This document shows positions 8,965 to 16,357 of a stretch of DNA of 39,798 nt, piece by piece (position 1 is the stretch's first letter; every line of letters starts with the position of its first letter). The notes below the pieces were generated by a model. It saw only the letters and a list, made by a program, of their open reading frames with translations. It ran no database searches and was not told where the DNA came from. The translations under genes and the position numbers were made by a program. The stretch is from Chloroflexota bacterium (GTDB taxonomy: Bacteria > Chloroflexota > UBA5177), in assembly GCA_003244175.1 (NCBI GenBank), contig QHBP01000364.1, forward strand, positions 1 through 39,798, in the 5' to 3' direction.

Positions 8965-9513
8965 ATGGCAATGGAGAGACGCAATCTTGGCGGCAGTGGA
9001 TATCTACCCCTGCGAGACGCCATCGATCGGCTTTTCGCGGGTAGCGTGATAACCCCTCAGGCGTTCGGTGGCGATGCCGGCTTTCCGCCGACCGACATGC
9101 ACATGGACGAGGACAACGTCATCGTCCACATGTCAATTCCCGGAGCCAAACCGGACGACATCAATGTCTCCGTCACCGGCGACACCGTCACCATCACGGG
9201 CGAGGTCAGCCACACACGCCATGGTGGAGAAGGGTCCGAGGGCGATCAGGGACAGCAAAAGGCCCATACCTACTTCCAGGAAATCTGGAGCGGCAGATTC
9301 CAGCGATCGTTCGGGCTGCCGACGCAGGTTGACGCCGACAATGCGAACGCGACCTTCGAGAACGGCGTTCTGACTCTCACGCTGCCAAAGTCGGAAGCGA
9401 CGAAACCACGCAAGATTCAGATACAGCACCGTCAGACGATTGAGGGGCAGAAATCGGGCAAACCGCAAGGGGATCTTCACAAGGAGACAGTCCCCGTAAA
9501 GGGCACGGAGTAG
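8965..9513 (+). CDS. Small heat shock protein, Hsp20/alpha-crystallin family
   Basis: A 182-residue cytoplasmic chaperone. The alpha-crystallin domain spans about residues 44-145: PPTDMHMDEDNVIVHMSIPG, KPDDINVSVTGDTVTITGE, FQEIWSGRFQRSFGLP, and ENGVLTLTLPKSE, the conserved G-V-L motif. A C-terminal tail after PRKIQIQ is longer than usual and hydrophilic. Small heat shock proteins hold unfolding proteins in a refoldable state. AAGGAGG at 8951-8957 sets the ATG at 8965. The only promoter visible is of the sigma-54 class, which is unusual for an hsp20 and would make expression depend on an ATP-driven activator. Confidence 0.93.
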   Translation: MAMERRNLGGSGYLPLRDAIDRLFAGSVITPQAFGGDAGFPPTDMHMDEDNVIVHMSIPGAKPDDINVSVTGDTVTITGEVSHTRHGGEGSEGDQGQQKAHTYFQEIWSGRFQRSFGLPTQVDADNANATFENGVLTLTLPKSEATKPRKIQIQHRQTIEGQKSGKPQGDLHKETVPVKGTE

Positions 9514-9551
9514 ACACACTCTCAAACTCTTTCAATCGCACCATCTCCGCG

Positions 9552-9570
9552 CGACGGTCGCCCACCGTCG
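9552..9570. terminator. Hairpin between convergent hsp20 and secreted-protein genes
   Basis: CGACGGT and ACCGTCG form a perfect 7-base-pair stem around a five-base loop, placed between two genes that converge. There is no U-tract on either side, so it is at best a weak or factor-dependent bidirectional terminator. Confidence 0.45.
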
Positions 9571-9602
9571 AAAGGATGACGAGCAGATCGAGGTCGCTGT
9601 CC

Positions 9603-10307
9603 TCACACTCCGGTCGTCGGGATGTCGATGTGCAGCGGCCGATTGAACCCTCCGAAGGTCGTGTCCTGATGGATGGACACCGCGTTTCCCTGAAATGATC
9701 CAGTCACGTTCACAGTCATGCGTGCCACGTACGGTCGTATGCTCTGTGTGACATAGACATCCTCCGTCGTGTTGCCGATCGAAGTGCGCGCCTGTGAGCG
9801 GAGATGAACCTGACCGCCGCGGGATACCTCCGCGTACTTATTGGAAAGCGGGAAGGAGACCGCCGTGCGCTTTCTCTGCCAGCCGTTGCCCGCAAGCACG
9901 GGATCGTGCAGGACCGAACCTATCCGCTCCTGCCACGCGTTGTTCTTGAACAGGTTGCTGCGGTAGTAGGTTCGTCCGTGAATAAAGATGAGATCGACAG
10001 TGTACTTGATTGTCCGCATCCTCCCGGACGCGATCTTCTCATGCACAACAGCCGACATGTGGTGCTGCTCACTATTTGCCACCTCATCCTCCGCGCCGTG
10101 GTCGACGAGTTTGAATGAGAGGTTCGTGCTCCGTTCGTCCTTCAGAATCGTATAGGTGATAGTGCGGACGGAATTGGTGTTCTGGGAAGCCTGGGAGAGC
10201 AAACGTTGAGTCGCGGTGGATCCGGCGGCGGCCGGAGCCCACCCTGCCATCGTTAACAGAGCAACGGCTGAAAGGACGGCGCATGTTCTTCGGTTAAGCA
10301 CAGTCAT
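9603..10307 (-). CDS. Secreted LppX/LolA-like protein of unknown function
   Basis: A 234-residue protein starting at the ATG at 10305-10307, with AAGAGAG upstream. Residues 1-30 form a signal peptide (basic start, hydrophobic run, AAAGSTA cleavage region); there is no lipobox cysteine. The mature part begins TQRLLSQASQNTNSVRTITY and is dominated by amphipathic beta strands. It ends DTTFGGFNRPLHIDIP, the pattern seen in LppX/LprG/LolA-like folds that hold lipids. Direct function is unknown. It resembles the decayed gene at 1836-2663 in layout and C-terminal motif. It is the last gene after ccdA on the minus strand, separated by 56 bases. Confidence 0.72.
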   Translation of the reverse strand: MTVLNRRTCAVLSAVALLTMAGWAPAAAGSTATQRLLSQASQNTNSVRTITYTILKDERSTNLSFKLVDHGAEDEVANSEQHHMSAVVHEKIASGRMRTIKYTVDLIFIHGRTYYRSNLFKNNAWQERIGSVLHDPVLAGNGWQRKRTAVSFPLSNKYAEVSRGGQVHLRSQARTSIGNTTEDVYVTQSIRPYVARMTVNVTGSFQGNAVSIHQDTTFGGFNRPLHIDIPTTGV

Positions 10308-10363
10308 AAGAAACTCTCTTTTGTATAGGTGCGCGACATTGTAGCCGCTCCGCCGGGCCAGGC

Positions 10364-11149
10364 TCATGTGGGCAGGTTGAATTGCGCGTACCAATTCATG
10401 ACCGGGCCCAAAAGCTGAGTCCACCGACCCAACAGCAAGAAGACGCCCATGACCAAAAGGACGCTCCCACCGCTGAGGTTCAGCGCTCGATAGTGGCGCT
10501 TGAACCATCCGATGTACCCAAAAAAGCGCTCAGTGAAGAGGGCCACGGCAAGAAACGGGACGCCGAGACCGAGCGAGTACACGAACAGCAGAAGCGCCCC
10601 ACGTTGCGCCGATCCTTCGGTGGTCGCGGCGGCATAGATCGGCGTAAGAATTGGGCCGATGCACGGGCTCCATCCAAAAGCAAAGGCCATCCCCAGCGGG
10701 AAGGCGCTCCACACGCCCCATTGCCTGGGGACATGAAAGCGGGATTCACGGTACAGGAGGGGCACGCGAAAGACCCCGAGCATCACCAGCGCCATCACGA
10801 TGATGAATATACCGGCGATTCGCGTCAACGTTTGACGGTGAGGATCGATGACGGAGCCCAGATAGCTGAGCGTCGCGCCCAGAGAGACGAAGACCAGGGA
10901 GAAGCCGACCACGAAAAGCACCGACGCGCCGAGAACAACATTGACGTTTTGTCGCTCCCGCACCTCCTCGGCACTCAATCCCGAGATATACGACAGATAT
11001 CCAGGCAGGAGCGGAAGCGTACAGGGCGCCAAGAAGGAGAGGATGCCACCTCCAAAGGCCAAAAATAGTGCTCCTGGACCGTTCAATTCATCAACCCACC
11101 TATGCCAAGTCAAAGCAATCGGCGACACGTGCCGCACTGTCTGTTCCAA
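10364..11149 (-). CDS. ccdA: CcdA/DsbD-type cytochrome c biogenesis membrane protein
   Basis: A 261-residue protein with six membrane helices. It carries the two helix-embedded cysteines of the family, in FLAPCTLPLLPGYLSY (helix 1) and FGWSPCIGPILTPIYA (helix 4). CcdA moves reducing equivalents from cytoplasmic thioredoxin across the membrane to proteins that mature cytochrome c or CuA sites. The first codon given is TTG at 11147-11149; in-frame GTG codons at 11137 and 11128 are equally possible because no clear ribosome binding site exists. It lies 23 bases after the second lycopene-cyclase gene and close to ctaB and the oxidase operon, which fits a role in oxidase assembly. Confidence 0.92.
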   Translation of the reverse strand: MEQTVRHVSPIALTWHRWVDELNGPGALFLAFGGGILSFLAPCTLPLLPGYLSYISGLSAEEVRERQNVNVVLGASVLFVVGFSLVFVSLGATLSYLGSVIDPHRQTLTRIAGIFIIVMALVMLGVFRVPLLYRESRFHVPRQWGVWSAFPLGMAFAFGWSPCIGPILTPIYAAATTEGSAQRGALLLFVYSLGLGVPFLAVALFTERFFGYIGWFKRHYRALNLSGGSVLLVMGVFLLLGRWTQLLGPVMNWYAQFNLPT

Positions 11150-11172
11150 TCATACGAAAGAGAGACACGGAG

Positions 11173-11535
11173 TCAGTCTTGGCGGAGAGTTCCTTGGGTT
11201 GACGTTCCCACAGCCCCTTGCCGCCAATCCAATCGTGCGGACAGTAAAATGACGGACTGCGCTACCAGCGCATTGGTGAGCAGGAAAAACACGATCTCCT
11301 CCAGCGGAACGTCACCCGCTCGCACTCCGAGAATTCGGTCGGCATGCAGCGTCCAGATGCCCTTGGAAATGGCGACGCCGTCCGCGCACGACAGGTACAG
11401 CGTCATCAGTCCAATAGCGACGCAGAGAGTTCCCCGTTGCCGTGCGAGATACCTCCAGCCGGCGAGCCATTGAACGGCAAGCACGGGCAACGCCCATGCC
11501 AGCTCCATGAGGATGTAGGTCTCGTGACCCGCCAT
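11173..11535 (-). CDS. Lycopene cyclase domain protein, second subunit (CrtYd-like)
   Basis: A 120-residue, three-helix membrane protein starting at ATG 11533-11535. The motifs GIWTLHADRILGV and VPLEEIVFFLLTNALV are those of the small-subunit (CrtYc/CrtYd, CarR-like) lycopene cyclase family. In this family two short polypeptides form one enzyme that cyclises the ends of lycopene. The partner gene ends four bases upstream. No phytoene synthase or desaturase gene is in the window, so the actual carotenoid substrate is not known. Confidence 0.82.
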   Translation of the reverse strand: MAGHETYILMELAWALPVLAVQWLAGWRYLARQRGTLCVAIGLMTLYLSCADGVAISKGIWTLHADRILGVRAGDVPLEEIVFFLLTNALVAQSVILLSARLDWRQGAVGTSTQGTLRQD

Positions 11536-11539
11536 TCGT

Positions 11540-11842
11540 TTACGCTCGCCGCCGCAACAAGAACACGGTAACTGCACCGGAGAGAAACACTTGCAGCACG
11601 TAAAACGCGCACTCCTCTAGAGGCACTCGGCCCACAGTGAGCCCGAGAACCTGTCGAGGTCCGTAGCTCCAGACGCCATTCGCGATCAGCAGATTGTCCC
11701 AGGGAGTCGTGTAGACAAGCGCCATGACCGAAATTGCCGCGAGCAACCCGACGTGCAGCGGAGTCAAGCGGTGGCGCCCCAGAACGAACACGATGCCGAG
11801 CGGTACCACCAGAAAAACGGCCAGGAATTGTCCGTAGGTCAC
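11540..11842 (-). CDS. Lycopene cyclase domain protein, first subunit (CrtYc-like)
   Basis: A 100-residue, three-helix membrane protein starting at the GTG at 11840-11842, which overlaps the stop of the preceding gene. Conserved elements are YTTPWDNLLIANGVWSYG and VGRVPLEECAFYVLQ, matching the PWDN and P-L-E-E-x-x-F motifs of heterodimeric lycopene cyclases. It would pair with the product of 11173-11535. The overlap and the four-base gap to the next gene indicate coupled, equal production of the two halves. Confidence 0.82.
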   Translation of the reverse strand: MTYGQFLAVFLVVPLGIVFVLGRHRLTPLHVGLLAAISVMALVYTTPWDNLLIANGVWSYGPRQVLGLTVGRVPLEECAFYVLQVFLSGAVTVFLLRRRA

Positions 11843-12501
11843 TTGCTCTGCGTCGGCTGAAGATCCGAGACCACCATTTCCCGAGTGAACAGTGGCCATA
11901 CCGCGCTCGGTCCAAGCGCCTTCCAGCCGGCGGTACCGATCGTGATTGCCGTATGCCGATCCATCGACAGCTTCATGACGACCGACTCGCTCGCCGGTCC
12001 ATTGTGCATGGGGTAGGTGCCGTCGAGGCGTAGCAGAGCAACTGGAAGCTGCCCCGTGAATATGCCGTGCGCCACGTTGAACGCATCGGCCCGCGCTCCG
12101 TTCCCGATCGAGCCGTAAGCCAGATCCGCATTGATCGCCCATCGCACGACGATATCTTTCAAACCGGGCTGCCAGGGATCCGGGCGGATATCAACCACGG
12201 TAAAACGCCGGGCTCCGCGGTCGCTCCCACCGAGCTCCAACGAGAGCACGCTGTCGACTCGCTCTTTCAAGGTCCTTTGGACAGGCGCACGGCCCTGCCG
12301 GGGCGCCGGTCCAGGCCGGTGCGCGGCGAAAAGATACATCAGCTGTCCCATTCCGATCATCGCCAGCACGATCAGAACCGCCGCCAGCTTCGCCAGCCTT
12401 CGGGCCGTCCAGGTCGGTGACTCGAGCTCGTCCGGGTCCGGCACCAATACCAGGGCAGGTCCCGTCCTGGTACCGGTGCCGGTCCCTTTCAGCGACGTCA
12501 T
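11839..12501 (-). CDS. Membrane-anchored protein of unknown function, paralogue A
   Basis: A 220-residue protein with a cytoplasmic N-terminus of about 35 residues, one membrane helix (about residues 37-60) and an outside domain. It is clearly paralogous to the protein at 14039-14740. Shared segments include SDRGxxRF, WAINxDL, the pattern G-x-IGNGAxxD, LDGTYP, and WPLxxRE near the C-terminus. I do not recognise a named function. It starts one base after the ctaB stop and its stop overlaps the first lycopene-cyclase gene, so it is locked into the ctaB operon. This placement suggests a role at the membrane in oxidase assembly or related respiration, which is inference only. Confidence 0.75.
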   Translation of the reverse strand: MTSLKGTGTGTRTGPALVLVPDPDELESPTWTARRLAKLAAVLIVLAMIGMGQLMYLFAAHRPGPAPRQGRAPVQRTLKERVDSVLSLELGGSDRGARRFTVVDIRPDPWQPGLKDIVVRWAINADLAYGSIGNGARADAFNVAHGIFTGQLPVALLRLDGTYPMHNGPASESVVMKLSMDRHTAITIGTAGWKALGPSAVWPLFTREMVVSDLQPTQSK

Positions 12502-12502
12502 G

Positions 12503-13555
12503 TCAGTGGACGAGGCGGTCCAGAATCATCGCCCCGAACAGACCAGCCAGGTAGAAGTTCGAGTACATGAAGGTGCGCCGCGCCTGGCGGGCGGTAACCT
12601 TGGTGAGGAGGAGCAGAGCGTGACCGACGAAGCCGGCACCCAAAACAATGGCTACCGCCAGATAGCCAAGACCCATGGCGCCGGCCGAATACAGCAACAG
12701 GCTCGATATGACCACGAGCAGGCTGTATACCAGAATTTGCCAGCGCGCGTGTGCGTCGCTCGTGACCGAAGGCAACATGGGAACGTTGGCTCGTGTATAG
12801 TCGCGACGGACAATCAAGGCCAGCGACCAGAAATGGGCGGGCGTCCAGTACGTAATGGTGACGAAGAGCAGAATGGCCGGCAGTGCCAGACTTCCTGTCA
12901 CCGCGGACCAGCCCACGAGAGGAGGTATCGCGCCTGCTACACCGCCGATCACGATATTCTGCGTGGTGTTTCGCTTTAGCCACCGGGTGTAGACAACCAC
13001 ATAGAACAGATTGCCGGCGAGAGTAAGCGCTGCCGCAAGCACGTTCGTCCAGATCAGCATGATCGCGATGGAAAGCGCCGACACGCCTACGCCGAATCGC
13101 AAGACCTGCGCCGCGCTCAAGATGCCGGCCGGAATCCCTCGGCGTCGCGTGCGCGCCATGACCTGATCGATATCTCTGTCGATATAGCAGTTGAGCGCCG
13201 CGGCTCCGCCCGATGCCAGCGCTCCCCCAGCCATGGTGGCGAACAAGACGCGGACGAAGGTCTCCGCCGGCAGCGGATGTTGCCTCACGGCAACCAAGAG
13301 CGCTGCCAGCGTCGTGAAGAGCAACAAAATCATGATGCGTGGCTTTGTCAGCGTGATGTACGCCGCCAGTCGCGTCACGAGCGGATACTGCTGCCGCGCC
13401 GCGACTCCGGCTTCCGCCCCCGCCCTTACCTCCGTTACCGACAACCGCTCCTCCTCGTGTTCAACCTTGTACCCTTCCCCTTTACGATACACGCCGGCGC
13501 GCCGGTGCGAATAGGGGCGCCGGGCCTGCGCGGAAGCTAGATCCATTCGTGTCAT
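12503..13555 (-). CDS. ctaB: Protohaem IX farnesyltransferase (haem O synthase)
   Basis: A 350-residue UbiA-family prenyltransferase with about nine membrane helices. The first Asp-rich motif is NCYIDRDIDQVMARTRRR and the second region holds RRDYTRANVPMLPSV; LTKPRIMILLLFTT marks helix 1. It attaches a farnesyl group to haem B to give haem O, the precursor of haem A for the aa3-type oxidase encoded at 14753-19866. The hydrophilic N-terminus of about 60 residues is longer than usual, and a later start is possible. It heads a minus-strand operon with the unknown protein, the two lycopene-cyclase subunits and CcdA. Confidence 0.95.
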   Translation of the reverse strand: MTRMDLASAQARRPYSHRRAGVYRKGEGYKVEHEEERLSVTEVRAGAEAGVAARQQYPLVTRLAAYITLTKPRIMILLLFTTLAALLVAVRQHPLPAETFVRVLFATMAGGALASGGAAALNCYIDRDIDQVMARTRRRGIPAGILSAAQVLRFGVGVSALSIAIMLIWTNVLAAALTLAGNLFYVVVYTRWLKRNTTQNIVIGGVAGAIPPLVGWSAVTGSLALPAILLFVTITYWTPAHFWSLALIVRRDYTRANVPMLPSVTSDAHARWQILVYSLLVVISSLLLYSAGAMGLGYLAVAIVLGAGFVGHALLLLTKVTARQARRTFMYSNFYLAGLFGAMILDRLVH

Positions 13556-13670
13556 TCGCTGGTCATGTCTGGGTCACGCCGCCGTCAGGCTGTCCTGATA
13601 ATCTGAAATCGAAAGGCTTAGGTTCACGCTGGCCTTCAGCGATGACGCGACAGTCGGAAGGAGAACGAGG

Positions 13671-14027
13671 ATGCATACCAATGACATTCAACTGGGCATG
13701 ACCGTGTACGGCACGGATGACGCTGAATTCGGCGAGGTAACCGAAGTATGGCCGTACACGGACAGCCACGGCTTTATCTCCGCGAAAGACCACCAGCTGA
13801 ACGAATACGGCCCCGTGACGGCCACCACCGACCTCGTGGCCAGTGACAAGGGGTACTTCCAGGTGAAACAGGGAGCGCTTCTGGGTTTTGGAGGCAAGGA
13901 GCTATACGTGCCCTTCACCGACGTGCGGGACACGATTCCAGGAGAGCGCATCACCGTGAACTGCACCGAAGAAACATGCCGAGACCGGTACGGAAAGCGG
14001 CCCGATGTCTTGGACAAGGCGATCTAA
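13671..14027 (+). CDS. DUF2171/PRC-barrel-like small protein
   Basis: A 118-residue soluble protein. The opening NDIQLGMTVYGTDDAEFGEVTEV and the later ELYVPFTDVRDTIPGERITVN follow the PRC-barrel-like DUF2171 pattern (set a value, route through a small barrel, end in a V-x-G-D/E-x-I-x-V strand). Two cysteines occur near the C-terminus (NCTEETCRD). Function is unknown. GGAGAACGAGG directly before the ATG is a strong ribosome binding site. It is the only plus-strand gene between the two respiratory operons and converges on the gene at 14039. Confidence 0.75.
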   Translation: MHTNDIQLGMTVYGTDDAEFGEVTEVWPYTDSHGFISAKDHQLNEYGPVTATTDLVASDKGYFQVKQGALLGFGGKELYVPFTDVRDTIPGERITVNCTEETCRDRYGKRPDVLDKAI

Positions 14028-14038
14028 AGGCGTCCGCC

Positions 14039-14740
14039 TCATTCGCTCGTCTGCGGTTGCAAGTTCGGATCAACAAACTCGCGATGGACCAGCGGCCAGA
14101 CCGACTGCGCGTCGAGGCTGTCCCAGCCGACCTTTCCGATCATTGTCGCGACTCGTCTGTCCATAGAAAGCCTCATCCCCACTCTCTCTCGAGCGCGCCC
14201 ATCCGAACCGGGCAAGGGGTAAGTTCCGTCCATATGCACCTGAGTAATCGGCAGGTATGTGGAGTATATACCTCGAAGAATGGCATACACATCCATCTGG
14301 GCCCCGTTGCCAATTGTGCCACCGGAGAGGTCGTTATTGATTGCCCACGTGAGAGAGATGGACTTCACGTTGCTACCCGGGACCGACTGCACGTGAAGAA
14401 TGCGGAACCGCGCCACGCCGCGATCGCTGGATCCGAGAACTTCGGCCAGAATCACGTTCAGACGGTGGGTCAGGGTGCCGGAGGTGGGTAGCGGTGGCGA
14501 CGCCCCGCCCCCGTTCGCCATGCCGCCGCTTTGGAACGCCCCAACGACAAACATCACCTGACCGGTGAGAACCACACCGACCACAAGCACCGCAAGCCCG
14601 ATCCCAAGCCGGCGCAGCGGTGATCTAGCCGGGTCCCGTCCCTCTTCCAGCTCTTCGTACCCCATTCCTGGGCGAGGCAGTCGAACAGCGGGTTGGGCCA
14701 CAGGTACAACACCTGGCCGCTGTGGTGCGTTCTCCTTCAA
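14039..14740 (-). CDS. Membrane-anchored protein of unknown function, paralogue B
   Basis: A 233-residue protein with a long cytoplasmic N-terminus (about 45 residues, basic just before the membrane), one helix at about 46-68, a Gly/Pro-rich linker and a C-terminal domain homologous to paralogue A at 11839-12501. Conserved blocks are LGSSDRGVARFRIL, LTWAINNDLSGGTIGNGAQ, VHMDGTYPLPG and SVWPLVHREF. It follows coxB by 12 bases, at the end of the oxidase operon. The start is uncertain: the first codon used is TTG at 14740 without a ribosome binding site. The WAIN-DL and D-GT-P pattern occurs in uncharacterised secreted proteins; I cannot give a function. Confidence 0.72.
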   Translation of the reverse strand: MKENAPQRPGVVPVAQPAVRLPRPGMGYEELEEGRDPARSPLRRLGIGLAVLVVGVVLTGQVMFVVGAFQSGGMANGGGASPPLPTSGTLTHRLNVILAEVLGSSDRGVARFRILHVQSVPGSNVKSISLTWAINNDLSGGTIGNGAQMDVYAILRGIYSTYLPITQVHMDGTYPLPGSDGRARERVGMRLSMDRRVATMIGKVGWDSLDAQSVWPLVHREFVDPNLQPQTSE

Positions 14741-14752
14741 ATGACGATCACA

Positions 14753-15586
14753 CTATGGCGATTGATCCTGCGGCGCCGGCGGCGAGACGGGCGGCGGGAA
14801 GTACGTATCGCTGTACTTCGGCAGCTTCTGCAGGACGCCTGTCGATCGCTCGAAGCGCTCCTGATTAGCCGCCCACGATGCGAATGCTGGTTTTGATACC
14901 ACCGCGAGCCTGCTCCTCATCCACCCGTGCCACAGCCCACACAGCTCGTTGCAGGTCACCCAGTTCTTTCCACGCGCCGTGCTCGATCCGGTATATCGTG
15001 CATCGAAGTAAGCGTGATTGACCACTCCCGGCACGGCATCCTCTTTGATGTCGTAGTCATATATCCAGAAGCTGTGGACCACGTCGAGAGACGTAATATC
15101 AAACCGGATTGGCGTGGATACGGGCACTTCGAGACTCTTGGTCTCCATGGCCCCGTATGAAGGGTACCGGAAGGTCCATTGCCATTGCTGCCCAATGACC
15201 TGCACCACCAGGGGATGTGGACCGTTGGCCTGGGTAATCTCTTTCAGGGTAAACGTGCCCCAGCCGGCCAGGAACAGGACAACTGTAAAGCTGAACCCAG
15301 CCCACAGCAAAAGGACCGGCGTACTGTCAGGTGGAGATTCGCGCTCTACGACTTCTTCGCCGGGACGATGACGGAAAACTATGAGGCTGTACAGCAGGAA
15401 AACCCAGACGAAGACAAAGATGGGCATGCCCACGTAGAAGAGCATGTAAAGCGTCTGATGCTCGCCAAACGCCTGGGTTGAACCGACCGGCGACGGGATC
15501 GGCAGGATACCCACGAGGATGTCCGCGATCACGGATGCAACAAGCCAGATGATAAAGATCCGTAGGCCGTGGTTGATTCGCCGCAT
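14753..15586 (-). CDS. coxB: Cytochrome c oxidase subunit II (CuA protein)
   Basis: A 277-residue protein with three hydrophobic stretches (about 8-28, 44-70 and 92-112), the outer pair being the usual subunit II hairpin with a preceding signal-like segment. The outside cupredoxin domain carries the complete CuA site: His in LDVVHSFWIYDYDI and then C-x3-C-x3-H-x2-M in CNELCGLWHGWM, including the bridging Glu. IGQQWQWTFRYP is the conserved aromatic patch for electron entry. It receives electrons from a c-type cytochrome or equivalent and passes them to subunit I. GAGAGGATGTC before the ATG supports the start. Confidence 0.95.
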   Translation of the reverse strand: MRRINHGLRIFIIWLVASVIADILVGILPIPSPVGSTQAFGEHQTLYMLFYVGMPIFVFVWVFLLYSLIVFRHRPGEEVVERESPPDSTPVLLLWAGFSFTVVLFLAGWGTFTLKEITQANGPHPLVVQVIGQQWQWTFRYPSYGAMETKSLEVPVSTPIRFDITSLDVVHSFWIYDYDIKEDAVPGVVNHAYFDARYTGSSTARGKNWVTCNELCGLWHGWMRSRLAVVSKPAFASWAANQERFERSTGVLQKLPKYSDTYFPPPVSPPAPQDQSP

Positions 15587-15647
15587 GACATCCTCTCTCG
15601 TACTGGCCGGCGCCTAACGCGTCCAACGCCGCCAGGCGCTCATCTTA

Positions 15648-16328
15648 CTAGGCGACGGTAATCATTCCGTCCATGTAGCCCATCTCCTGCATCGGTCCAC
15701 CGTTGCCGTACAATCCCCATCCGCAGGGCACGATGCACTGCCACCGATAGTGGCCGGGCGCTCCCGTGCGGAATGTGAACTTCATGGTCTCGTAATCCGT
15801 CGGTTTGGCGTTACTGGGGACACCAGCCATGGGCACGCTGACGCCCAAATCCGCAATTGTGAAGGTGTGCGACGTGAGGTTCGGGTCCATCACTTTGATC
15901 GGCTTACCGTTGACCGACTCCGTCCCGCCGACCGTTCCCTGGACCAGCGTGAAGAACGTATTCCGGAGCGCCGTCTGGCCGTCGAAGTTGTGAATGATGA
16001 CCGTCACCAGGGCATGAGCCGGCAGCGTAAAGATCGTCCCGGGGTGAGGGCTAGCGGTTCGGGTCTGGTATCCGAGCCAGGGGGCGTTCGGCCCCACCCC
16101 GACTGCCGGGAGGATATTCAGGTTAACCGTCGCCGCCTTCTGGCCATTGGCAAGCGTACTGACGGCCACCGCTCCCTGAGCACTTTGGGTAGCACCATAG
16201 GCCGGCTTATAGGTGATGCGCCAGATATAGAGCGCCGTTGCGGCCACCACAATCACTGTGGCCACGATGCTCAGAACGAGTCCACGCCCGCCCGGCGTGT
16301 CAGCTGTCTTTACGTTCTCGTCGTCCAT
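15648..16328 (-). CDS. Single-helix membrane-anchored cupredoxin, subunit-II-like, atypical copper site
   Basis: A 226-residue protein with one helix (about residues 15-38) and an outside beta domain. HNFDGQTALRNTFF, the His of LTSHTFTI, and GHYRWQCIVPCGWGLYGNG mark a cupredoxin. The two cysteines are spaced C-x3-C as in CuA, but the expected H-x2-M is replaced by a glycine-rich loop with several Met residues (GGPMQEMGYMDGM). It could bind copper through His, Cys and Met, or be a donor protein to the oxidase. It sits between ctaG and coxB in the operon, with CAGGAGG before the ATG. The exact type (sulfocyanin-like or altered CuA) is unresolved. Confidence 0.75.
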   Translation of the reverse strand: MDDENVKTADTPGGRGLVLSIVATVIVVAATALYIWRITYKPAYGATQSAQGAVAVSTLANGQKAATVNLNILPAVGVGPNAPWLGYQTRTASPHPGTIFTLPAHALVTVIIHNFDGQTALRNTFFTLVQGTVGGTESVNGKPIKVMDPNLTSHTFTIADLGVSVPMAGVPSNAKPTDYETMKFTFRTGAPGHYRWQCIVPCGWGLYGNGGPMQEMGYMDGMITVA

Positions 16329-16357
16329 CGTTCGCCTCCTGTGGCGCCCACCATTGA

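Noticed and set aside
10308-10508. Longer N-terminus of the secreted protein at 9603-10307
   Set aside because: It would overlap ccdA and place residues before a perfectly formed signal peptide that has its own ribosome binding site.
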